Source: an uncultured Gammaproteobacteria bacterium
GTDB taxonomy: Bacteria > Pseudomonadota > Gammaproteobacteria > Pseudomonadales > Pseudohongiellaceae
Reading direction: 5' to 3'
Assembly: GCA_913060975.1 (NCBI GenBank)
Contig: CAJXVC010000003.1
Location: forward strand, 186,001 to 250,000
Length of the DNA: 64,000 bases
A program made the translations under genes and the position numbers. Positions 9,579 through 17,238 of the stretch are shown here, one piece after another. The notes below the pieces were generated by a model. The model did no database searches, was not told where the DNA came from, and worked only from the letters and a program-made list of their open reading frames with translations. Position 1 is the first letter of the stretch. Every line of letters starts with the position of its first letter.

Positions 9579-9884
9579 TCATTGCGACAGCAACTGATAC
9601 TCGCAATCCAGCTCACCATACTGACTTTCGAATTGCAGCACATATTCGAACAATACGGCGATGGCAAAGCACAGGCTTTCCGGAAACTCGTCGCCTTTTC
9701 CCAACGCGCTGAGTTGTTGGCTCAATGCAAAGTCTTTGAGAACAGGGATTTCATTGCGCTTCGCTGCCTGTTCGATTTGCTTGGCTAGCTCACCATATCC
9801 CTGGGCCACTACCCGCGGTCTGGATTCATGTTTGACCTTGATCGCCGAGGCGAATGGCCGGTTCAGCTTGTTATTGTCCGTCAT
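9579..9884 (-). CDS. FlhB C-terminal-domain-like protein (FlhB2 / FhlB type)
   Basis: 101 residues resembling only the cytoplasmic tail of the FlhB/YscU export switch: AIKVKHESRPRVVAQGYGELAKQIEQAAKRNEIPVLKD is the usual YD/GKGELAxKIxExAxxxxIPI run (quoted here as a continuous region of residues about 14-51, key residues K, G, A, IPV). It has no membrane segments. The NPTH autocleavage motif is absent: the position before the AIKV strand is RPFAS. Start at 9884 has AAGGA 7 bases upstream. It is 9 bases downstream of the FliK-like gene, so the two form an operon. Known FlhB2 proteins are thought to modulate the substrate-specificity switch; that role here is inference. Confidence 0.8.
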   Translation of the reverse strand: MTDNNKLNRPFASAIKVKHESRPRVVAQGYGELAKQIEQAAKRNEIPVLKDFALSQQLSALGKGDEFPESLCFAIAVLFEYVLQFESQYGELDCEYQLLSQ

Positions 9885-9893
9885 AATGAATCC

Positions 9894-11030
9894 TTAGACC
9901 GGGTTGGGCTCAAGCGCTTGGCTGCTGAAGTGTTGTAATTCCAAAGACCCTTCAGCAAGGCGCTGGCGCAGCCAATGCTGATTTAGTGCCAGAGCATCCG
10001 CCGCCTCAGGATTGCTGCAGCTCAACTCAATGCTTAACGACTCGCCATCCAATGCTATATGCGCACTCAGCTGGCCTGCAGTTGGCAAATCGATATTGAA
10101 TCGGGCATTCCACGCTGGTTGGTCAGAGTTCTTGCTGTTTTTTCTCGAGCCATCGCGTTCTATCTGCAAGTGCAATGCTTGTGGTGGCTGCTGGCTGTTC
10201 AGAGGTAAATCAATGGCAAAGCGTTGCAGGCTCTCGTTGGACTCATTCAGCGACTTGTACTGATTGGCCTGAATCTTCTGTAGCGCATCTTCCGAAGCGA
10301 AGCGCAGTTGCCTCGGAAGATCAGGCAACTCTGCACTGGCCAGTTGGTATTGGGAAAGACCTGACTGGCTCAATAAATTTTGTAATGTGCGGTGTCGAGC
10401 CTGATTTTCCTGGGTTGGCAGACTACCGAGCAAGCGCAGTAACAGGGCTTTTAAATCCATGCGGACATTGCCGTCTACTGCCTTTTCAGAAGCCAGATCA
10501 GCCTCCAAAAACAGGCCGGATAGCAGCAGCGCCTGTTTGAGTTTACCGGCATTGCCCAACTCAGCCGGCTTCAATAAAGTCTTTTTCAATTGTGCCAATA
10601 GCGCGGTGGTATCCGCGGGCAGACGCTGTTGTTCACCGCCTCCGGACTGCTGGGCCAGTCGCAATAGATTATGTATGCCGGTTTCCTGACTACGCCGGGA
10701 TTGTTTCAGTAGCTGTTCGGAGACCACCGTAGCAGGGAGCCCTTCGCCATTCTTTGCACTCGCAGGCGTATCGACGATCATGAGTCGCGGTTGCGGATCG
10801 AGTGCCATGACCTTGAACGTCAATGTGCTACCAGCCGGCAAAGCTGTGTTGGCTGGCGAATTGTAGAGCCCGGAATCAATGCGCACGAGTGTGCCGCCTT
10901 TGGCCGACTGACTAATGACCTGACCACGCAGCTCTTGATGCAATTGCCACTGTGCAGTCTTGGCAGGCGTCACCGGCATTACCGACAAACTACTGCCGAT
11001 GCGTGTGACGTTGAATACTGTGTCAGTCAT
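9894..11030 (-). CDS. FliK-like hook-length control family protein (paralogue)
   Basis: 378 residues. The N-terminal part is beta-rich (LRGQVISQSAKGGTLVRIDS, then a TFKVMALDPQPRLMI strand), with a helical middle rich in Leu and Gln. The C-terminal region (about 285-365) reads like the FliK C-terminal domain: FNIDLPTAGQLSAHIALDG, then LSIELSCSNPEAADAL and a final helix LRQRLAEGSL. This differs from the classical FliK at 46698-48143, so the window encodes two FliK-type proteins. The start at 11030 has an AGGGG ribosome site 5 bases away. It precedes the FlhB-tail-like gene, matching a FliK-plus-FlhB2 pair seen in related genera. It could tune the export switch, or serve a separate export process. 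Confidence 0.7.
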   Translation of the reverse strand: MTDTVFNVTRIGSSLSVMPVTPAKTAQWQLHQELRGQVISQSAKGGTLVRIDSGLYNSPANTALPAGSTLTFKVMALDPQPRLMIVDTPASAKNGEGLPATVVSEQLLKQSRRSQETGIHNLLRLAQQSGGGEQQRLPADTTALLAQLKKTLLKPAELGNAGKLKQALLLSGLFLEADLASEKAVDGNVRMDLKALLLRLLGSLPTQENQARHRTLQNLLSQSGLSQYQLASAELPDLPRQLRFASEDALQKIQANQYKSLNESNESLQRFAIDLPLNSQQPPQALHLQIERDGSRKNSKNSDQPAWNARFNIDLPTAGQLSAHIALDGESLSIELSCSNPEAADALALNQHWLRQRLAEGSLELQHFSSQALEPNPV

Positions 11031-11145
11031 GACTACCCCTAAAAGCGCGATCGCGCAAACAAGCCATCCATTACAGCTCGTTACCAGTCAGTACGACCTT
11101 CTCCTGATACTTCTTGAGTGGCGATTTCACTGTTGCTTATTCCTA

Positions 11146-11161
11146 TGGCATAGAAATTGCT
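11146..11161 (+). promoter_or_regulatory. Sigma-54 promoter for the fliG operon
   Basis: TGGCATAGAAATTGCT fits the -24/-12 consensus TGGCAY-N5-TTGCW, with the GG and GC pairs 10 bases apart. Expected transcription start is near 11172, giving a leader of about 175 bases before fliG. The rest of the 319-base divergent gap (11031-11349) shows no clear promoter for the minus-strand FliK-like gene. Confidence 0.75.
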
Positions 11162-11349
11162 CCCTATGCTATGTAGCGCAAAACCTTGCAAGTGGAAATT
11201 AAATAATAAGCAGTTAAATCAGTAGCTTATATATTTTAGACAAGTAATTTTGGCGACAGTGTCAAGAAATTTATCGACGGGAAAACTGACGTTGTCAATT
11301 GTTTGACTGGATCTGAAACCTCGTACCAGCCAGAACTGAAGCAGACATT

Positions 11350-12372
11350 ATGGATACCAAAGCCAGACGCAAAGAAGCTCGCCGCTCAGGCTCAGCCAAG
11401 GCTGCGCAACTGCTCCTTGTATTGGGAGAAGAAGGCGCAGCTGGCGTAATGCAGCACTTGTCCTCTGATGAAGTGCAGAAGATCGGTGTGGAAATGACCC
11501 GTATGAACGAGATGACCACCGCAGAGGTGAATGAAATCCTCTCGGGCTTTCTCGAAGACTGTCAGTCAGACGGCGCCATTAACGTTGTCGCAGACGAGTA
11601 CACGCGCAAAGTACTAACCGCAGCATTAGGTGCTGAGGCTGCCGCGGAAATCATTGAAAAGATCATGATGGGCGGTAATACCAAGGGCCTTGATTCCCTG
11701 AAATGGATGGAACCGCAGTTGGTAGCGGGCATCATCCAGAACGAACACCCACAGATTCAGGCCATTGTGATTTCCTATCTTGGTCCTGAGCTGTCCGGTG
11801 AAGTGCTCGCCCACATGCCAGAAAGTTCAGTTGTCGAATTGATCATCCGCATGGCGGAGATGGAATCAGTCGATCCGAAGGCCTTGCATGAGCTCAATTA
11901 TTCGCTGGAGAAACAGGTCGAAGGTGTGGTCAGCAAGCAAAGCTCTGCCATGGGCGGTGTAAAGAATGTGGCCAATATTCTCAATACGTTGGACAAGTCC
12001 TTCGAAGACAGCGTGATGGAGAAAATCAGCGGTATTAGCGCAGATCTGGCGCAATCGATTCAGGATCAGATGTTTGTCTTCAATGATCTGGCAAAGATTC
12101 CTGACAAAGACTTTCAGCGTGTTCTGCGTGAAGTGGCGACAGATCGTCTGGCGCTGGCATTGAAAGGTGCAGAAGAAGGCATCGAAGAGAAGGTATTGCA
12201 AAACATGTCTTCCCGTGCGGCCGAAATATTCCGCGAAGATATGGAAGAGCTGGGTCCAGTCAAAGTCTCCGATGTTGAGCTGGCGCAAAAAGAAATCCTC
12301 GCCGTGGTCAAGAAACTGGCCGACGCAGGCGAAATCGAGCTGCAGGAAGATGAAGCAGCGATGATTGGTTAA
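11350..12372 (+). CDS. fliG: Flagellar motor switch protein FliG
   Basis: 340 residues, normal FliG length. The N-terminal domain that docks on FliF is followed by the middle domain with the EHPQ motif (132-135) and the C-terminal domain with the MFVF hinge motif (241-244). The torque helix keeps the charged residues that face the stator: K272, R289 and the acidic pair E296-D297. FliG forms the rotor part of the C-ring, linking the MS-ring to FliM. It is the first gene of a long operon with fliM only 15 bases downstream. The unusual point is its place: it normally lies between fliF and fliH, which here are fused end to end on the other strand at 50.6 kb. A sigma-54 promoter lies 190 bases upstream. 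Confidence 0.97.
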   Translation: MDTKARRKEARRSGSAKAAQLLLVLGEEGAAGVMQHLSSDEVQKIGVEMTRMNEMTTAEVNEILSGFLEDCQSDGAINVVADEYTRKVLTAALGAEAAAEIIEKIMMGGNTKGLDSLKWMEPQLVAGIIQNEHPQIQAIVISYLGPELSGEVLAHMPESSVVELIIRMAEMESVDPKALHELNYSLEKQVEGVVSKQSSAMGGVKNVANILNTLDKSFEDSVMEKISGISADLAQSIQDQMFVFNDLAKIPDKDFQRVLREVATDRLALALKGAEEGIEEKVLQNMSSRAAEIFREDMEELGPVKVSDVELAQKEILAVVKKLADAGEIELQEDEAAMIG

Positions 12373-12387
12373 CGGAAGAGCAGACTC

Positions 12388-13329
12388 ATGAGTGATTTGT
12401 TAACACAAAACGAAATTGATGCCCTTTTACACGGTGTCGAAGAGCCTGATAGTTCGGCGCCTGCCGCCGGTGGTGATCAGGACTTCATGCTGTATGACCT
12501 GACCAGCGGTATGCATCGTGTGCAGGGTTGGGCTAATGAAATAAAGATTGTTGATGAGCGCATTCAGACCTCACTGGCAGCCCGATTGCTCGGCCTGTTG
12601 CACAAGAGTGTTGAGGTGAAGCGTCAGGAAATTCTGATTCAGAAATATGGTGAATATGTAAAGTCATTGTACGTACCAACCAGTATGAACACGTTTTTAC
12701 TGTCCGGCATGGTCGGCTTCTCCGCGATTGTATTGGATGCCAAGTTGGTTTTCGCTCTGGTAAACGCGTTCTTTGGTGGTGGTAATCGACCCACTCAGGT
12801 CGAAGGCCGTGAATTTACCCATACCGAACAACGAGTCATCAATCTCATTCTGAAAACCATTGTTGAAGCGCTCAAGGATAGCTGGAAGGAAATTTGCGAA
12901 CACGAGTTCAGTTTCACCGAGTCCGCCATGAACCCAGCGCACTTGTCAGTTTATTCCGACGCCGATGTATTGATGATTCGTCCATTCCGGGTCGAGTTTT
13001 CTGGTGGTGGCGGCGAAATTCAGTTGCTCATGCCGGGCACCATTGTTGATTCACTATTTCGCAACAAGCGCTCGCGGCTGGTCGAACTTGGCGTGACGAG
13101 CCGTGAAGTAATGTCCTCCATGGCGCGCGATTTTATGCTGGATGTGAGTGGTGAACTGACCGGTGCCAACTTGACCATCGGAGAGGTATTTCGGCTCAGC
13201 AAGGGCGACATCATTCCAGTGGATTCTCCCGAGCAAGTGGATGTCAAGATTAACGGTGTGGAGAAGTACAGAGCGCGCATGGGCAATTTGAATGGCCGTG
13301 TAGGTCTTGAAGTTCTCGGCAGCGAATAA
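12388..13329 (+). CDS. fliM: Flagellar motor switch protein FliM
   Basis: 313 residues. The N-terminus carries the CheY-P binding peptide (LLTQNEIDALLHG, residues 4-16). A middle CheC-like domain follows, including the GG turn in FFGGGNRPTQVEGREFTHTE (key residues F-GG and E-R-F-T-E), then a C-terminal SpoA domain (DVSGELTGANLTIGE onward). FliM binds phosphorylated CheY and passes the reversal signal to FliG. It sits 15 bases after fliG and 14 bases before a fliN-type gene. Two CheY proteins in the window (57854-58234 and 58695-59057) could compete for this one binding peptide. Confidence 0.97.
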   Translation: MSDLLTQNEIDALLHGVEEPDSSAPAAGGDQDFMLYDLTSGMHRVQGWANEIKIVDERIQTSLAARLLGLLHKSVEVKRQEILIQKYGEYVKSLYVPTSMNTFLLSGMVGFSAIVLDAKLVFALVNAFFGGGNRPTQVEGREFTHTEQRVINLILKTIVEALKDSWKEICEHEFSFTESAMNPAHLSVYSDADVLMIRPFRVEFSGGGGEIQLLMPGTIVDSLFRNKRSRLVELGVTSREVMSSMARDFMLDVSGELTGANLTIGEVFRLSKGDIIPVDSPEQVDVKINGVEKYRARMGNLNGRVGLEVLGSE

Positions 13330-13343
13330 CAGAGGCAATACAG

Positions 13344-13772
13344 ATGGGTAACGTGAATCCAGGAACAGCACAAACAAATATGGGTCAGACGCCAATCGAC
13401 ACGATGACTGATGCGAACTCACAGGCAGGCCAGCAGCAGATGTCGTCCATGGCCATGCAGCCTCTTAAGGTTGCGCCAACGACGGCCAACGTGCCAGCGC
13501 CTCTCAATCACACTCGCCCCGGTGTGGAGTTGTTCTCGAATGTGCCAATAGAGCTGATTTTCGAAGTAGGCAGAACCAACATCACTATCAAGCAGCTCAT
13601 GGAATTGTGCGAAGGTGCTTTTGTCGAATTACGTCATGTCTCGGTGGATTCCATCGATGTTCGAGTGAACGAAAATATTATCGCTAAAGGCGAAGCAATC
13701 GCCATGCAGCAATGGTATGGCATTCGTTTTGGTGAGGTAGAAATTCCACCAGGGCTGGAGATCAAGCAATGA
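13344..13772 (+). CDS. fliN: Flagellar motor switch protein FliN-type (divergent C-terminus)
   Basis: 142 residues. A low-complexity N-terminal segment of about 65 residues (Q, M, N, A, P) precedes a SpoA domain: IELIFEVGRTNITIKQLMEL, FVELRHVSVDSIDVRVNENIIAKGEA, WYGIRFGEVEIPP (all in residues about 70-138). The last strand departs from the usual FliN ending (I-TDII-ER-RL) and reads FGEVEIPPGLEIKQ. It is adjacent to fliM and overlaps fliO by 4 bases (ATGA), so position argues for the classical switch role. A second SpoA protein at 45570-46064 has the canonical ending. Both may enter the C-ring, or one may act with FliH at the export gate. Confidence 0.85.
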   Translation: MGNVNPGTAQTNMGQTPIDTMTDANSQAGQQQMSSMAMQPLKVAPTTANVPAPLNHTRPGVELFSNVPIELIFEVGRTNITIKQLMELCEGAFVELRHVSVDSIDVRVNENIIAKGEAIAMQQWYGIRFGEVEIPPGLEIKQ

Positions 13773-14233
13773 CAACGCGCTGCATCAATTTAGCTGCTGT
13801 GCTCAGGTTTTTTCCGATAGCGCTACTGCTGTTGGCCAGCGCCAGCGCCAGTGCGCGAGCTGCTGCGGAGACGACTGCAGCTGCGCCAGTGAGCCTGTCT
13901 GGTTCCAGTAGCGTTCTGCAAATGTTACTCGGTCTGTTCATGGTGATCGCTATCATCATCGGACTGTCATTGGCCGTGAAGAAACTCAATATGTTTCCGA
14001 CCGGTGCGCCGGGTGCTATCAAGATTATTAGCGGTCTGGCATTGAGCAACAAGGATCGCATCTTGCTGTTGCAAGTGGGTGATGAACAGATTCTGGTGAG
14101 TGCCAGCCCCGGACAAGTCCACAAAGTACACGAGCTTCGCACTCCAGTAGTTGTCGAAACCAATCAAGCGAGTGATGAGGCGAAAAATTTCGCTAACATC
14201 TTTAATGCCGTGAAGCAGCGGGTGAAATCATGA
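13769..14233 (+). CDS. fliO: Flagellar biosynthesis protein FliO
   Basis: 154 residues. It has a hydrophobic leader (FFPIALLLLASASASA), then a membrane segment (about 52-72, MLLGLFMVIAIIIGLSLAV) and a cytoplasmic FliO domain (IKIISGLALSNKDRILLLQVGDEQILVSASPG, residues about 85-115; key features are the basic-hydrophobic strand and the G-DEQILV turn). FliO is the small chaperone-like membrane protein that supports assembly of the FliP ring. It overlaps fliN and fliP by 4 bases at each end (ATGA), so translation is coupled through all three. Confidence 0.92.
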   Translation: MTTRCINLAAVLRFFPIALLLLASASASARAAAETTAAAPVSLSGSSSVLQMLLGLFMVIAIIIGLSLAVKKLNMFPTGAPGAIKIISGLALSNKDRILLLQVGDEQILVSASPGQVHKVHELRTPVVVETNQASDEAKNFANIFNAVKQRVKS

Positions 14234-14979
14234 AGCAGTTAGGTTTTGTGATATTGCTCCTCAGTGTCTGCTTTCCCGGTGTGACTTTTGCGGCAGCTTC
14301 TGACCTGACGCTGGTAACTTCGCAGGCCAACAGCGCCGGTGGTACTGACTATAGCGTCAGTTTGCAGATTCTAATGCTGATGACAGTGCTTACGCTGTTG
14401 CCGGCAGCGCTAATGGCCATGACCTCGTTTACGCGCATCATTGTCGTGCTGGCTATTCTGCGTCAGGCCTTGGGGCTTATGCAGACACCTTCCAACCAGA
14501 TCATTCTCGGCCTGTCTCTGTTTATCACACTGTTCATTATGAGTCCGGTGTTCGAAGCGGCTTATCAAAATGGTGTAGAGCCCTACATGAACGAAGCCAT
14601 TGGTTTCGATGCGGCGCTTGGTGAAGCGGGCGTGCCATTCCACAAATTTATGGTCGATCAGACGCGCGAATCGGATCTTGCCTTGTTCTCGGAAATGGCT
14701 GGCTACACAGCTTTCGACACACTCAACGACATTCCCTTTCGCGTGCTCGTGCCTGCCTATATCACCAGCGAATTAAAGACAGCTTTCCAAATTGGCTTCC
14801 TGATCTTTATTCCTTTCCTGGTGATTGATCTGGTGGTGGCGAGCATATTGATGTCCATGGGCATGATGATGCTCTCGCCCATGCTTATTTCATTGCCGTT
14901 CAAGATCATGCTGTTTGTGATGGTCGACGGTTGGACATTGGTCGTCGGTACTCTGGCGTCCAGTTTTTCAGTGATCTAG
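14230..14979 (+). CDS. fliP: Flagellar export gate protein FliP
   Basis: 249 residues, standard length. A cleavable signal peptide (CFPGVTFAAA near residue 20) is followed by four membrane segments. Family signatures are present: LPAALMAMTSFTRIIVVL, LRQALGLMQTPSNQI, and the C-terminal FLVIDLVVASILMSMGMMML region (about 190-215). Five FliP subunits with FliQ and FliR form the export gate inside the MS-ring. It overlaps fliO by 4 bases and precedes fliQ by 19. Confidence 0.98.
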   Translation: MKQLGFVILLLSVCFPGVTFAAASDLTLVTSQANSAGGTDYSVSLQILMLMTVLTLLPAALMAMTSFTRIIVVLAILRQALGLMQTPSNQIILGLSLFITLFIMSPVFEAAYQNGVEPYMNEAIGFDAALGEAGVPFHKFMVDQTRESDLALFSEMAGYTAFDTLNDIPFRVLVPAYITSELKTAFQIGFLIFIPFLVIDLVVASILMSMGMMMLSPMLISLPFKIMLFVMVDGWTLVVGTLASSFSVI

Positions 14980-14998
14980 TTCACTCAGGAATCTGACA

Positions 14999-15268
14999 AT
15001 GGATGAAGATGTTGTTTTACAAGTAGGCCGCGAAGCACTGTTCCTGATTGTTTCGCTGGCAGGCCCATTGTTGCTGGCAGCGTTATTCGTTGGCTTGTTG
15101 GTGGGCGTGTTGCAAGCCGCTACTCAGATTCAGGAACAGACATTGAGCTTTATCCCCAAGCTACTTGCTCTCGTTGTTGCTCTGATCTTTATGGGCCCCT
15201 GGTTGTTGAGTATGTGGGTGGCTTACACGGAACAACTTTTTTTCCGCATCCCTGATTTGATTGGCTAA
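14999..15268 (+). CDS. fliQ: Flagellar export gate protein FliQ
   Basis: 89 residues with two membrane hairpin helices (about 15-38 and 54-75). The family pattern GREAL, GLLVGVLQAATQIQEQTLSF and PKLLAL is clear. FliQ wraps the FliP/FliR gate as four subunits. It is followed by fliR after 35 bases. Confidence 0.97.
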   Translation: MDEDVVLQVGREALFLIVSLAGPLLLAALFVGLLVGVLQAATQIQEQTLSFIPKLLALVVALIFMGPWLLSMWVAYTEQLFFRIPDLIG

Positions 15269-15303
15269 CGCGATAGTCAAAAATTAAAGCAAAGAGACAT
15301 TAC

Positions 15304-16074
15304 GTGGAATTTTCATTAGACAGCATTTTGGCACTGACAGGGGATTTCTTCTGGCCCTTCTTGCGCATTGGTGCACTGTTTATGGCAGCCCCGGTATTTG
15401 GTGCGCGAACAGTGCCTGTGCGCGTGCGCATCTTGCTCGCTGTGTTGATGACTTTTCTCCTGCAACCTTCGTTGCCCTTTGTCGACACCATGGAGCCGTT
15501 TAGCCCACAAGGCATCCTGACCATCATGCAGCAGATCGGCATTGGTGTAGTGATGGGCCTGATCCTGCAGATTATTTTTGGTGCCCTGATCATGGCAGGC
15601 CAAACCATGGCGACGACCATGGGCCTGGGCTTCGCCAGCGCTGTTGATCCACAAAACGGTGTGCAGGTCACCATGATCGGTCAGCTCTATCTCATTTTTG
15701 GCACGCTCTATTTCCTGGCCATGGATGGGCACCTGGTGATGCTGGAAGTGATGGCTGACAGTTTCACCTACATCCCTATAGGTACTTTGCCCAGTGGCAT
15801 GGAGCTATTCAGCGATATCGCCCTCTATGCCGCTGAGCTGTTTTTGGCGGCTGTACTCATTTCCCTGCCGGTGATGGTAGGCGTGTTGCTGGTCAATCTG
15901 GCTTTCGGTGTGGTGACAAGAGCTGCGCCGCAACTGAATATTTTTGCGGTGGGTTTCCCTACTACGATGTTGGCAGGTTTTATTCTGATGTTTTTCAGTA
16001 TTCCGGTTCTGACGCCTCTTCTTGAGGATCTGTTTCTGGCCGGCTTCGAATTCATGCGCACAATGGTGAACTAG
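15304..16074 (+). CDS. fliR: Flagellar export gate protein FliR
   Basis: 256 residues with about six membrane segments. Recognisable FliR features are WPFLRIGALFMAAPVFGA near the N-terminus, the MAGQTMATTMGLGFASAVDP motif (key residues G-G-GFA--DP), and a C-terminal QLNIFAVGFP. The start is GTG at 15304, with a purine-rich AAAGAGA upstream. FliR is one copy per gate, closing the FliP ring, and contacts FlhB, whose gene follows after 12 bases. Confidence 0.97.
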   Translation: MEFSLDSILALTGDFFWPFLRIGALFMAAPVFGARTVPVRVRILLAVLMTFLLQPSLPFVDTMEPFSPQGILTIMQQIGIGVVMGLILQIIFGALIMAGQTMATTMGLGFASAVDPQNGVQVTMIGQLYLIFGTLYFLAMDGHLVMLEVMADSFTYIPIGTLPSGMELFSDIALYAAELFLAAVLISLPVMVGVLLVNLAFGVVTRAAPQLNIFAVGFPTTMLAGFILMFFSIPVLTPLLEDLFLAGFEFMRTMVN

Positions 16075-16086
16075 GAAGAGTGAATC

Positions 16087-17238
16087 ATGGCAGAGAATAG
16101 CGCACAAGAACGCACCGAAGCGGCGACCCCCAAAAAGAAACAGGACACCAGGAAAAAGGGTCAGGTCCCCCGCTCGAAAGAATTGAATACCTTCACGTCG
16201 CTGATCGCGGCGGGTGTGGGCATGCTGATGTTTGGTCAGCAAATTATTACTGATATCGCCCAGCAAATTGTGAGCGGATTGAGTTTTGGTCGCGATGCAG
16301 CGTTTAGCGATACTGTCATCTTCTCCCGTTTGGGAGAAGCCACCCGCGATTCCTTGTGGATGTTGTTGCCTTTGCTGTTGCTAATGACTGTTGTGACAGT
16401 GGCGAGCCCCTTGTCGCTTGGCGGTTTTACGATTAGCGGCAATCAGATTGCTCCCAAGCTTGAACGAATCAGCATTATCAAGGGGCTGGGCAGAATGTTC
16501 TCGCCCAAGTCGTTAATGGAATTGGTTAAGGCGCTGGGTAAATTCCTATTGGTATCGGCAACAGCCTGTGCCGTCCTGTACAGCGTTGTCGACGATATTA
16601 TTTTGCTGCCGATGATGCCTCTGAGCGAAGCCTATTCGCAGACAGGTTCATTGTTTATCTGGTGTTTGCTGGGCTTCAGTTCGGTGTTGGTTGTCGTGGC
16701 ATTAATGGATGTGCCTTTCCAGATTTGGGAATTCAACAAACAGATCCGTATGACCAAGCAGGAAATCAAGGACGAGATGAAGGAGACCGAGGGTAATCCT
16801 GAGCTCAAGGGTGAGATCAAGAACCGTCAGCAAGAGATGGCCCGACAGAGAATGATGTCAGAAGTGCCAACGGCCGACGTGGTGATTACCAACCCGACGC
16901 ATTATGCCGTGGCACTTAAATATAACCAATTCGGTAGCGGCGCCCCCCGCGTTGTCGCCAAAGGCCGTGATCTGGTTGCGGCCCGTATCCGCGAGCTAGC
17001 CAGTGAAAATCGCGTTGCCATCTTCTCGGCACCGCCACTGGCGCGAGCCTTGTACGCGTCTACCGATTTAAACCAGGAAATTCCAGGCAACCTGTTTGTC
17101 GCTGTGGCACAGGTGCTGGCCTATATCTTCCAACTGCGCAATGTCCGCGGTCGCCCGGGCATGCGCCCAGCCAGACCTCGGGATCTGCCGGTTCCGGATG
17201 AATATGACGAAATGCTGAAATCGCGAGGTAAGCGTTAA
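16087..17238 (+). CDS. flhB: Flagellar export apparatus switch protein FlhB
   Basis: 383 residues. The N-terminus is the usual ERTEAATPKKKQDTRKKGQV. Four membrane segments follow (roughly 30-215), then the cytoplasmic linker and tail. The autocleavage motif NPTH is at 269-272, the same N269-P270 numbering as in Salmonella. FlhB switches export from rod/hook to filament substrates after contact with FliK. The stop shares one base with the flhA start (TAATG). Two FliK-type proteins and a separate FlhB-tail-like protein in the window could all affect this switch. Confidence 0.98.
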   Translation: MAENSAQERTEAATPKKKQDTRKKGQVPRSKELNTFTSLIAAGVGMLMFGQQIITDIAQQIVSGLSFGRDAAFSDTVIFSRLGEATRDSLWMLLPLLLLMTVVTVASPLSLGGFTISGNQIAPKLERISIIKGLGRMFSPKSLMELVKALGKFLLVSATACAVLYSVVDDIILLPMMPLSEAYSQTGSLFIWCLLGFSSVLVVVALMDVPFQIWEFNKQIRMTKQEIKDEMKETEGNPELKGEIKNRQQEMARQRMMSEVPTADVVITNPTHYAVALKYNQFGSGAPRVVAKGRDLVAARIRELASENRVAIFSAPPLARALYASTDLNQEIPGNLFVAVAQVLAYIFQLRNVRGRPGMRPARPRDLPVPDEYDEMLKSRGKR

